10,866 nt of DNA. Origin: Allomuricauda sp. Lineage in GTDB: Bacteria > Bacteroidota > Bacteroidia > Flavobacteriales > Flavobacteriaceae. Positions 1-6,827 of this stretch are shown here, piece by piece. The notes under the pieces were generated by a model. It was not told where the DNA came from and did not search any database. It worked only from the letters and a program-made list of their open reading frames with translations. The stretch lies in the NCBI GenBank assembly GCA_028289745.1, contig JANQOD010000153.1, forward strand, positions 1-10,866, in the 5' to 3' direction. Within the stretch, counting starts at the first letter, position 1. Each line of letters opens with the position of its first letter. The position numbers were made by a program, and so were the translations under genes.

Positions 1-480
1 GGCATCGATAAGGCCCAAATCTCCGATTTGGACAAAAAACGTATTCTTAAGGCCATTGATACAGAGATGAACGCAAGAGGTTTTGTTAAATCGCGAGATC
101 CCGATCTTTTGATCAGCATTTTCACCAAAGAACGCGAACAGGTAGATGTGTACAACAACAACATCGGCTGGGGCTGGGGCGGTTTTGGCTGGGGCGGCTG
201 GGGCTGGGGCGGCTTTGGCTGGGGCGGTTGGAACCCATGGCTTTGGGGCCCAGGATGGGGCTGGGGCGGTGCTTGGGGCCCCAATGTTTCGACCCGTACC
301 GAAGGTTCGCTCTATATTGACCTCATTGATACCGAAAGCAAACAATTGGTATGGCAAGGGCGTGGTGTGGGCACTTTGAATACCACCTCCAATATTGAAA
401 AGAAAGAAGAACGCATACGTAAGTTTGTCTCCCAGATACTCGAGAAATATCCCCCAGAACAAGAGTTGGCCGCGAACTGA
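1..480 (+). CDS. DUF4136 domain protein, C-terminal part (5' end outside window)
   Basis: The frame is open from the first base, so the gene begins left of the window; a TTG at 28 is only an internal codon. The visible 159 residues fit the C-terminal half of a DUF4136 envelope lipoprotein. There is a helix leading to an 'ARGF' element, then 'DPDLLISI', and near the end 'GSLYIDLIDTESKQLVWQGRG', the family's closing strand pattern. Between these halves lies a Gly/Trp/Phe-rich stretch (166-285); family members often carry a variable Gly/aromatic loop at this place. The signal peptide and lipobox would be upstream and cannot be seen. DUF4136 has no established function; members are usually secreted lipoproteins. 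A hairpin terminator follows about 85 bases after the stop. Family call is good; role unknown. Confidence 0.8.
   Translation, partial: GIDKAQISDLDKKRILKAIDTEMNARGFVKSRDPDLLISIFTKEREQVDVYNNNIGWGWGGFGWGGWGWGGFGWGGWNPWLWGPGWGWGGAWGPNVSTRTEGSLYIDLIDTESKQLVWQGRGVGTLNTTSNIEKKEERIRKFVSQILEKYPPEQELAAN
166..225 (+). repeat. 30-bp tandem duplication encoding a Gly/Trp-rich decapeptide
   Basis: Bases 166-195 and 196-225 are two adjacent 30-bp copies differing at one position (183 T versus 213 C, both glycine codons). Each encodes GWGWGGFGWG. The Gly/Trp-rich composition continues to about 285 with non-repeated variants. The near-perfect nucleotide identity points to recent slippage or duplication inside the DUF4136 gene, in frame. 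Confidence 0.85.
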
Positions 481-564
481 CAACATACGATACCGAACGG
501 GGCGGTCAAGCAACTGGGTTGAGTGTTTATTGTAGTTGGTTGTCAGTAGCTGGCTTCTTCGTTC

Positions 565-603
565 AAAAAGGCCTTTCCGTTCATGAGAGCGGAAAGGTTT
601 TTC
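565..603 (+). terminator. Intrinsic terminator hairpin after the DUF4136 gene
   Basis: CCTTTCCG (572-579) pairs perfectly with CGGAAAGG (590-597) around a 10-base loop. The stem is flanked by an A-run on the left (565-569) and a T-run on the right (598-602), so it could work in both directions. It lies 85 bases past the DUF4136 stop and before the next gene, which fits an end of transcription there. Confidence 0.7.
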
Positions 604-651
604 ATTTTTCAACCCATTGTCACAAAGCCTTTTTTGAAGTGCCCAGCTATC

Positions 652-680
652 ATTGAAAACGATGAATTTTTGTAATTTTA
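652..680 (+). promoter_or_regulatory. Weak candidate Bacteroidota promoter for the hydroxylase gene
   Basis: An ATTG (652-655) is followed after 17 bases by TAATTTTA (673-680), which matches the Bacteroidota -7 consensus TAnnTTTG except at the last base. It would give a 5' leader of roughly 130 bases before the start at 821. Apart from this and the terminator, I see nothing convincing in the 340-base gap between the DUF4136 gene and the hydroxylase. The match is weak and AT-rich DNA gives such hits by chance. Confidence 0.3.
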
Positions 681-820
681 TCTAGAAGTTTTGAAAGCCG
701 ACAGACCATCGCCAACAGCCTTCACGATTCGGATTTTTTTGATCCAAAGGGAAAAACAAAGGATGCATCGGCCACTTTGGCAAACCCTATGTGACAGCTA
801 TGGGTGACAAAAAGAAAATT

Positions 821-2578
821 ATGGAAACAGCATACGAAAGCAACCCGATTCTCGATAAGCTGCCCCAGCACCTGAGGCAGTACATCAAGCCACAAAATTA
901 TGAAGACTACTCACCCATCAACCAGGCCGTTTGGCGGTATGTGATGCGAAAGAACGTCGACTACCTGAGCAAGGTCGCTCATGAATCGTATGTTGAGGGA
1001 TTAAAAAAGACGGGGATCTCGATTGACCATATTCCCAATATGTACGGCATGAACCGCATTTTGAAAGAAATCGGTTGGGCGGCAGTGGCCGTTGACGGGT
1101 TTATTCCCCCTGCAGCCTTTATGGAATTTCAGGCCTATAATGTATTGGTCATCGCCTCTGACATTCGCCAGTTGGAAAATATCGAATATACCCCGGCACC
1201 CGATATTATCCATGAAGGGGCGGGCCATGCGCCCATAATTGCCAATCCTGAATATGCTGAATACCTGAGACGTTTTGGGGAAATAGGCTGCAAGGCAATT
1301 TCAAGTGCCAAAGATTACGAACTCTATGAAGCAGTGCGTCATTTGAGCATTATCAAAGAGGCCGATGGCACACCTGAAAAAGAAATCTCAGAAGCTGAAA
1401 AACATATCGAAGAACTACAACAGAACATGGGCGAGCCCAGTGAAATGGCACTTATTCGCAACCTGCATTGGTGGACAGTCGAGTATGGCCTCATCGGCAC
1501 GGTCGAAAATCCCAAAATCTATGGGGCGGGGTTATTATCATCTATTGGCGAAAGCACTTGGTGCATGACCGACCAAGTGAAAAAAATACCATATTCCATG
1601 GAGGCCGCACATACTGAATTTGACATCACCAAACCACAACCCCAATTGTTCGTAACTCCTGATTTTGCCTTTTTGAGCCAAGTATTGGAAGATTTTGCCG
1701 ATAACATGGCCCTGCGCCGTGGGGGGTTGGACGGTGTGCAGAAATTGATCAACTCGAAAGAATTGGGCACCTTGGAATTGAGTACCGGACTGCAGATTTC
1801 GGGCAACTTTGACAAGGTCATCGCCCATGATGGCAAACCTGTCTATGTACAGACCAAAGGGCCTACCGCCTTGGCCTATCGTGAAAAGGAACTTATTGGG
1901 CACGGCATTGAAAAGCACATCGATGGTTTTGGCACACCCATCGGCAAGTTAAAGGGCATCAATCTGGCCATCGAAGATATGGGGCCACGTGACTTGAAGG
2001 CCTATAATATTTACGAAGGTGAAACCATCACCCTCGAATTTGAGGGAAAAATCAAAATCTCGGGCAGGATCATTACGGGAACCCGTAATTTACAGGGCAA
2101 AATACTATTGGTGACTTTTGAAAATTGCAAGGTCACCCATGGCAAAGAAGTTCTTTTTGAATCAAAGACGGGCACTTACAGTATGGCCGTCGGCCAAGAA
2201 ATCATCTCGGCCTTTCATGGCCCTGCCGATGTAGACAGTTTTGATCTTGTGACCCATGAACTTTCTGAAACGACCATCAAAAAACCAAAAACCAAAGAAC
2301 GTCTGCGATTGGAAACGCTGTACCTACGCATCAGGGAATGGCGTAAGAATATTGACACCACCACTTCTCGCGGTAAGGTGTTTCAAGAGCTCAAAGAAAA
2401 CTACCCGAATGACTGGCTGCTGTCAGTAGAACTTTATGAGTTGGCCCATGTAGACGGAAACAAGGCATTTGCCAAAGAGATCATAGACCATTTAGAGATC
2501 GTCAAACAAAACAATCCGAAAGTAGGGCATTTGATCGATGACGGACTCAAGTTGGTCGATATGGCCTTGGTGAACTAG
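821..2578 (+). CDS. Pterin-dependent phenylalanine 4-hydroxylase, long form
   Basis: This is an aromatic amino acid hydroxylase (Biopterin_H family), expected to convert phenylalanine to tyrosine with O2, tetrahydropterin and Fe(II) in the cytoplasm. Numbering from 821, residues 1-300 carry the catalytic domain. The iron ligands sit in PDIIHEGAGH (H131, H136) and in WWTVEYG (E221), and are followed by the conserved IYGAGLLSSIGE. Usual bacterial PhhA is about 260-300 residues; this protein is 585. The extra 285 residues have no domain I can name: a mixed strand region, then a helical end rich in Lys/Glu. I chose ATG 821 because METAYESNP follows an A-rich leader; in-frame ATG 800 and GTG 791 are alternatives. 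The gene stands alone, with no pterin dehydratase or reductase gene adjacent in this window. Its stop interlocks with that of the convergent DinB-like gene. Confidence 0.92.
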   Translation: METAYESNPILDKLPQHLRQYIKPQNYEDYSPINQAVWRYVMRKNVDYLSKVAHESYVEGLKKTGISIDHIPNMYGMNRILKEIGWAAVAVDGFIPPAAFMEFQAYNVLVIASDIRQLENIEYTPAPDIIHEGAGHAPIIANPEYAEYLRRFGEIGCKAISSAKDYELYEAVRHLSIIKEADGTPEKEISEAEKHIEELQQNMGEPSEMALIRNLHWWTVEYGLIGTVENPKIYGAGLLSSIGESTWCMTDQVKKIPYSMEAAHTEFDITKPQPQLFVTPDFAFLSQVLEDFADNMALRRGGLDGVQKLINSKELGTLELSTGLQISGNFDKVIAHDGKPVYVQTKGPTALAYREKELIGHGIEKHIDGFGTPIGKLKGINLAIEDMGPRDLKAYNIYEGETITLEFEGKIKISGRIITGTRNLQGKILLVTFENCKVTHGKEVLFESKTGTYSMAVGQEIISAFHGPADVDSFDLVTHELSETTIKKPKTKERLRLETLYLRIREWRKNIDTTTSRGKVFQELKENYPNDWLLSVELYELAHVDGNKAFAKEIIDHLEIVKQNNPKVGHLIDDGLKLVDMALVN

Positions 2579-3222
2579 ACGACCCTGCTCTTGATAAAGC
2601 GTATTTGCCCATTATGATTGCTTTCATGTTCTACCACATGAAACCATTTGCAGTAATTGTTGGTGGGCTGATTGCCAAAGAAGTTGGTGTATTCCATGAG
2701 CCAATCGTCATTTCTTTTTTTCAATTCTGTTTTTGAGAACTCACGTACTTCGGCCAACTTGTCCAAATAAAAAGACAAGGGTTTGCCCTTGAAAGTCTTG
2801 CGGCCAGCATCACCCAAATTGCTGGCAGCTTGCCATACACGCTCTTCTACCCCATAACCCAATTTGCTTTTGGAAATGCCCATGAACGTATCGATTTGAT
2901 AATAGCGTTCCGTAGCGGCCAAATGCATCAACAAGGCACCGATGCTGTTCGAGTTTCCATCCAATAAAAAATCGACTTCTTTTTGTGACAGCCCTTTTGA
3001 ATCGCGCAATATCACAAACCGCATCCAGTCCATCATCGAAATCAATATGCTTATCTGCTCGCCATAACCCTCACGTTTACCGAATAGGTGTATGCTATCA
3101 TTTACAAGTCTGGGAAATGTTGTTTGGCTGCCATTGCCGATCTGGGGCATTAAAAGACTTGCCCCTAAGGCTCCTGAAGCGGTCATAAACTTTCTACGGG
3201 AATACAATTCTTTGGTTTTCAT
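2575..3222 (-). CDS. Tat-exported DinB/YfiT-fold protein, possible metal-dependent enzyme
   Basis: A 215-residue protein. It starts with a twin-arginine signal: S8-R9-R10-K-F-M, then a hydrophobic ASGALGASLLM stretch, suggesting folded export with a bound cofactor. The mature part is a helical bundle of the DinB/DUF664 type. H100 in 'LLMHLAATERYYQ' and H199/H203 in 'HVVEHESNHNGQI' fit the family's three-histidine metal site. DinB-fold relatives include thiol S-transferases (bacillithiol or mycothiol partners) and uncharacterised hydrolase-like proteins, so the substrate here is unknown. The start is the ATG at 3222, which gives the complete Tat motif. The gene is convergent with the hydroxylase and the two stops share CTAG. 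A perfect hairpin sits two bases upstream of the start codon. The family call is fairly secure; function is not. Confidence 0.82.
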   Translation of the reverse strand: MKTKELYSRRKFMTASGALGASLLMPQIGNGSQTTFPRLVNDSIHLFGKREGYGEQISILISMMDWMRFVILRDSKGLSQKEVDFLLDGNSNSIGALLMHLAATERYYQIDTFMGISKSKLGYGVEERVWQAASNLGDAGRKTFKGKPLSFYLDKLAEVREFSKTELKKRNDDWLMEYTNFFGNQPTNNYCKWFHVVEHESNHNGQIRFIKSRVV

Positions 3223-3224
3223 GT

Positions 3225-3249
3225 TTTTAGCTTTTGTTTAAAGCTAAAA
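3225..3249. promoter_or_regulatory. Perfect 10-bp inverted repeat at the start of the DinB-like gene
   Basis: TTTTAGCTTT (3225-3234) and AAAGCTAAAA (3240-3249) are exact reverse complements around a 5-base loop. In the minus-strand mRNA the hairpin ends two bases before the ATG at 3222. It is not followed by a T-run on that strand, so it is not a typical terminator for the DUF4230 gene. It could be an operator dyad or a translation-controlling hairpin. An 8-bp palindrome, CGTGCACG (3256-3263), lies next to it in the same 86-base gap. Confidence 0.5.
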
Positions 3250-3308
3250 CATTTTCGTGCACGATGAGTTTGCTTTAAGTAAACTTTAGCCTAGTATAGA
3301 AAAATGCC

Positions 3309-3914
3309 TCAATCCCCTATCGAAAAACCATCTTCGATCACCTCATTGTCATACACCAGCGTCCACCCCAAACTGTTGGTCAGCACCAACAACTTTGAAA
3401 GCTCTGAGACCAATCGGTTTTCAGCGTTTGACATCAAATTCGAAGTTTTTATTTTTTGAAGTAACGAAGCGTTCACATTTCGCTTGATGGCATTATAATC
3501 GTCAGCTTCAAACGGATTCAGATAATCGGCCGACACATCATAGTATTCAAGATCAGGGCTTATCTTGATCTCGGGTTCAGGAATATTTTGAAGGATCAGG
3601 GTTTTGTTTTCCCCATCGATCTCAAAATTTATTTTTGAAAGGTCGTAAGCCACGTTTACCTCTGCATTGACAACTACCAACGCTTTTTTATCGGCGGTCA
3701 GCAAAGGTCCAAAGAGCTCTTTCGAGTCGGCATAATTGTACACTTCGGAAAAATGACCTTCCGTAACGATCAATTTCGAGACATTTTCTATCTGCTGTTG
3801 GATGAGCATCGAATTCTCTTTGAGGATTCTTTTCTCTTGATTATCGTCGGTGCAAGATCTATAAATCAAGACCGCTGCGAGGGCGAGTATGGCTCCTACC
3901 AATACTTTTTTCAT
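3309..3914 (-). CDS. DUF4230 domain protein, membrane-anchored
   Basis: A 201-residue protein with an N-terminal hydrophobic segment (about residues 4-18) followed by RSCTDD. The Cys at 21 is not in a good lipobox, so an uncleaved membrane anchor is more likely than lipidation. Residues 40-195 follow the DUF4230 pattern: a helix 'IENVSKLIVTEGHFSEVY', then strands 'KALVVVNAEVNVAYDLSKI', then 'KTLILQNIPEPEI', and a C-terminal helical part. The bulk should lie outside the cytoplasmic membrane. The function of DUF4230 is unknown. Its ATG overlaps the stop of the upstream stub gene in an ATGA (3911-3914), so translation is probably coupled and it is likely co-transcribed with alaS. The start MKKVL is well placed by that overlap. 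Confidence 0.8.
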   Translation of the reverse strand: MKKVLVGAILALAAVLIYRSCTDDNQEKRILKENSMLIQQQIENVSKLIVTEGHFSEVYNYADSKELFGPLLTADKKALVVVNAEVNVAYDLSKINFEIDGENKTLILQNIPEPEIKISPDLEYYDVSADYLNPFEADDYNAIKRNVNASLLQKIKTSNLMSNAENRLVSELSKLLVLTNSLGWTLVYDNEVIEDGFSIGD

Positions 3915-4102
3915 ATGCCAAACGTACTTTGCATCAAGCCAAGCCCGTATTTGTCAGCCACAATTGTCAAGGCTTTTGGGCGTCTCGCGATAGTCATCTT
4001 CCAATTGTTGAACCAAATGGCAAGGTCGATTCCCACAAAGAGCAAAATAATCTCGCCTAAAGTGTATTTCAAATTGAACTTTGGGGCCCTAAACTTTTTC
4101 AT
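3911..4102 (-). CDS. DUF6090-like small membrane protein, probably truncated
   Basis: A 63-residue product starting at ATG 4102, four bases after the alaS stop. Residues 1-34 resemble the N-terminus of flavobacterial DUF6090-type proteins: a basic start, then 'YTLGEIILLFVGIDLAIWFNNW' with a single membrane helix at about 13-31. Known members as I recall them are considerably longer and continue after the NNW motif with a coiled-coil region. Here the sequence after W34 does not look like the family and ends at residue 63. An Asp (D26) falls inside the membrane helix, where relatives have a small or hydrophobic residue. The -1/+2 frame after NNW reads DDYRETPKSLDNCG then stops, so a simple single frameshift would not restore a long protein. 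It is either a real short version, kept by the ATGA overlap with the DUF4230 gene, or a decaying remnant. Confidence 0.6.
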   Translation of the reverse strand: MKKFRAPKFNLKYTLGEIILLFVGIDLAIWFNNWKMTIARRPKALTIVADKYGLGLMQSTFGI

Positions 4103-4106
4103 TCCC

Positions 4107-6722
4107 TCATGTAATATATTCCGCAGACTTTGATAACGCCTCATCGATCCCTGCAGGGTTTTTGCCCCCGGCCGTGGCAAAAAATGGTTGGCCCCCACCG
4201 CCTCCTTGAATATATTTGCCCAATTCACGAACAATGGTGCCCGCATTCAAATCTTTCTCGGCCACTAGATTTTTGGTAATATAACAGGTCAACAGGGCCT
4301 TACCGTCATTTTCGGCACCCAACAACACAAAGATGTTGTCTTTTGCCTGACCCATTTCAAACACCAGGTCTTTCATGCCCGCAGCATCTAAATCGACCTT
4401 TTTTGCAAGAAAATTGATGCCATTGACCTCTTTCATTTCATTGAGCAGGTCACCTTTAAGATTCTTGGCCTTGGCCTTCAACAGGCCTTCGACCTGTTTT
4501 TTGAGCTGTGCATTTTCTTCTTGTAAAGAAACGACGGCTTTTACGGGGTCTTGGGCATTGTTCAACAGGTCTTTTATTTCGTAAAGGGTTCGGTTGTTAT
4601 TGAAGTAAAAATCTTTGACCGCATCTGATGTGATGGCCTCTATTCTGCGTATACCTGCCGCAATGGCCCCTTCCGAAATAATTTTAAAGTGCCAAATATC
4701 AGCGGTGTTCCGCACATGGGTGCCCCCACAAAGTTCAATCGATTGCCCAAAGCGAACCGTGCGTACCGTATCGCCGTACTTCTCACCAAACAGGGCGATA
4801 GCTCCCTCGGCCATGGCCTCGCCCATGGGAATATTTCTTTTTTCCTCCAAGGGCAGTTGACCTTCGATGCGGGCATTCACAAAATTTTCGACCTCTCGCA
4901 ACTGCTCGGCAGTAAGCTTCGAAAAATGTGAAAAGTCAAACCGTAAATACTTTGAATGTACCGCAGAGCCTTTTTGCTCGACATGGTCGCCCAATACCTC
5001 TCGTAACGCTTGGTGCAACAAGTGGGTCGCCGTATGGTTGGCAGCGGTTCGTTGCCGTTGTTTTTTATCGACCACGGCCTTAAAAGTTGCCGAAGTCTCT
5101 TTGGGGAGGCTATCGGCAAAATGCACGATCTCATTGTTCTCCTTTTTGGTATCGACAATATAGGTAACGTCACCATCGGGTGTTTCTAAATAGCCCTTGT
5201 CACCTACTTGGCCGCCACCTTCGGGATAAAAAGGGGTGAGGTTAAAGACCAATTGGTACTGCTCGCCTCCCTTTTTACTTTTGATCACACGATATTTCAC
5301 TATTTTGACATTGGTTTCCAAAGTGTCATACCCTACAAATTCTTGTGCTGCATCATTCAACAAAACCGTCCAATCACCCTTTGATACTTCCGAAGCGGTT
5401 CGGGAACGGTCTTTTTGTTCTTGTAGCGCAGTTTCAAACCCCTCAACATCCAATTCATATCCCTTCTCCTCTAAAATAAGGGCGGTGAGATCTATCGGAA
5501 ATCCAAAAGTATCATAAAGTTCAAAAGCTTTGTGGCCATCGATTTTTTTCCCTTTTGATGATTTGATCACAGAATCCAACAATACCAGTCCCTGTTCTAG
5601 GGTGCCCAAAAAAGATTGCTCTTCTTCCTTGATGACATTCTCGATCAACTGCCGTTGTTTTTTCAGTTCAGGAAACGCCTTGCCCATCTGCTCGCCCAAC
5701 ACCTTGGCCAAGCGATAGATAAAGGGCTTGTCGGTGTCTAAAAAAGTGAAACCGTAACGAATGGCCCTTCGCAAAATTCTACGAATGACATAACCTGCCC
5801 CGGTATTGCTCGGCAACTGCCCATCGGCAATTGAAAAGGCGACGGCACGAATGTGGTCGGCAACCACGCGTATGGCTATATCGATTTCTTCATTTTTGCC
5901 ATATCGTTTGTTCGTTATGGTCTCGATCTCTCGAATAAGGGGCGTGAATATATCAGTATCATAATTCGATTGCACCCCTTGCAGCACCATGCACAGGCGT
6001 TCAAACCCCATACCGGTATCGATATGTTTTTCGGGAAGGTCTTCAAGCTGGCCATTGGCCTTTCGGTTGTATTGTATGAAGACCAAGTTCCATATCTCGA
6101 CCACTTGGGGATGGTCTTGGTTGACCAATGACGCACCATCGACCTTTTTGCGTTCTGCATCAGCACGTATGTCAACATGAATCTCTGAGCATGGCCCGCA
6201 GGGACCTTGGTCGCCCATTTCCCAAAAATTGTCTTTTTTGTCGCCCATGATGATACGGTCTTCGGGCACGATGGCTTTCCAAAGGGCAAAGGCTTCCTTA
6301 TCCATTTCAAGCTTATCGGCATCATCGCTCCCCTCGAAGACCGATACGTAGAGCCGATCTTTGTCGATGCCGTACACCTCGGTCAACAGTTCCCAAGCCC
6401 ACGCAATGGCTTCCTTTTTAAAATAATCGCCAAAACTCCAATTGCCCATCATTTCAAACATGGTGTGGTGATAGGTGTCTTTGCCAACTTCTTCAAGATC
6501 ATTGTGCTTACCGCTTACCCGCAGGCATTTTTGGGTATCGGCCACCCGTTTGTGGTTTGGCGTTGAATTTCCCAGAAAATATTCTTTGAACTGGTTCATG
6601 CCGGCATTGGTGAACATGAGGGTTGGGTCATCTTTCATGACCATGGGCGCCGAGGGCACAATAATGTGGTCTTTCGATTTGAAAAAGCTTAAAAACTGAT
6701 CTCTAACCTTTTGGGAAGTCAT
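4107..6722 (-). CDS. alaS: Alanine--tRNA ligase (AlaRS)
   Basis: Cytoplasmic enzyme that charges tRNA-Ala with alanine in an ATP-dependent reaction and clears mischarged Ser/Gly. The 871 residues match the usual bacterial length of about 875. Order of domains: class II catalytic core with 'FTNAGMNQFK' (38-47), 'HHTMFEMMGNWSFGDYF' (85-101) and 'DTGMGFERL' (235-243); then tRNA-recognition helices including 'GYVIRRILRRAIRYG' (310-324). The editing domain has Zn ligands HTATH (H563, H567) and CGGTH (C665, H669). Last comes a coiled coil (about 730-757) and the C-terminal DHHA1-type domain with 'GGGGGQPFFATAGG' (840-853). All key residues are present and the gene looks intact. The start MTSQKVRDQF at 6722 is the standard AlaRS N-terminus. 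It is divergent from the M23 peptidase gene and followed at four bases by a small membrane-protein gene. Confidence 0.98.
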   Translation of the reverse strand: MTSQKVRDQFLSFFKSKDHIIVPSAPMVMKDDPTLMFTNAGMNQFKEYFLGNSTPNHKRVADTQKCLRVSGKHNDLEEVGKDTYHHTMFEMMGNWSFGDYFKKEAIAWAWELLTEVYGIDKDRLYVSVFEGSDDADKLEMDKEAFALWKAIVPEDRIIMGDKKDNFWEMGDQGPCGPCSEIHVDIRADAERKKVDGASLVNQDHPQVVEIWNLVFIQYNRKANGQLEDLPEKHIDTGMGFERLCMVLQGVQSNYDTDIFTPLIREIETITNKRYGKNEEIDIAIRVVADHIRAVAFSIADGQLPSNTGAGYVIRRILRRAIRYGFTFLDTDKPFIYRLAKVLGEQMGKAFPELKKQRQLIENVIKEEEQSFLGTLEQGLVLLDSVIKSSKGKKIDGHKAFELYDTFGFPIDLTALILEEKGYELDVEGFETALQEQKDRSRTASEVSKGDWTVLLNDAAQEFVGYDTLETNVKIVKYRVIKSKKGGEQYQLVFNLTPFYPEGGGQVGDKGYLETPDGDVTYIVDTKKENNEIVHFADSLPKETSATFKAVVDKKQRQRTAANHTATHLLHQALREVLGDHVEQKGSAVHSKYLRFDFSHFSKLTAEQLREVENFVNARIEGQLPLEEKRNIPMGEAMAEGAIALFGEKYGDTVRTVRFGQSIELCGGTHVRNTADIWHFKIISEGAIAAGIRRIEAITSDAVKDFYFNNNRTLYEIKDLLNNAQDPVKAVVSLQEENAQLKKQVEGLLKAKAKNLKGDLLNEMKEVNGINFLAKKVDLDAAGMKDLVFEMGQAKDNIFVLLGAENDGKALLTCYITKNLVAEKDLNAGTIVRELGKYIQGGGGGQPFFATAGGKNPAGIDEALSKSAEYIT

Positions 6723-6754
6723 TACAAGAGCGGTACTTTAAAGAATTTTAACAG

Positions 6755-6790
6755 ACTGAACAAAACAATTTTTATATTTGTTTGTTCTGT
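6755..6790. repeat. Inverted repeat straddling the promoter in the alaS/M23 divergent gap
   Basis: ACTGAACAAA (6755-6764) and TTTGTTCTGT (6781-6790) are reverse complements at 9 of 10 positions, with the inner GAACAAA/TTTGTTC pair perfect. The 16-base spacer contains most of the -7-like element TATATTTG (6773-6780). The position between two divergent genes fits an operator, possibly for the MerR-type protein encoded downstream, but that is inference. Confidence 0.45.
6773..6780 (+). promoter_or_regulatory. Bacteroidota -7 promoter element for the M23 peptidase operon
   Basis: TATATTTG is an exact match to the TAnnTTTG -7 consensus of Bacteroidota primary sigma factor promoters. It lies 47 bases upstream of the ATG at 6828, a normal leader length. 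No clean TTG -33 partner is present; only TTTTA (6746-6750) lies at about the right distance. It is flanked by an inverted repeat. Confidence 0.5.
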
Positions 6791-6827
6791 AAAAAACGAA
6801 CGTTCAAAAATAGGACAATTTCCCTTC

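Noticed and set aside
146..379. Long alternative plus-strand frame rich in Ala/Gly across the Gly/Trp repeat
   Set aside because: It arises from the GGC/TGG codon repetition of the DUF4136 frame; the product is low complexity and has no start context or homology-like features.
4103..4246. Upstream extension of the DUF6090-like stub into the alaS coding region
   Set aside because: The extra 48 residues are alaS read in another frame; ATG 4102 directly after the alaS stop is the economical start.
4375..6699. Several plus-strand frames of 60-120 codons opposite alaS
   Set aside because: They lie entirely antisense to an intact, clearly recognised alaS and show no domain or signal features.
6711..6827. 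Upstream extension of the M23 peptidase from TTG 6711
   Set aside because: It would overlap alaS and cover the promoter-like TATATTTG; the sequence MSKVKYYYDPDTLSYRK at 6828 looks like the true N-terminus and the extension does not look coding.
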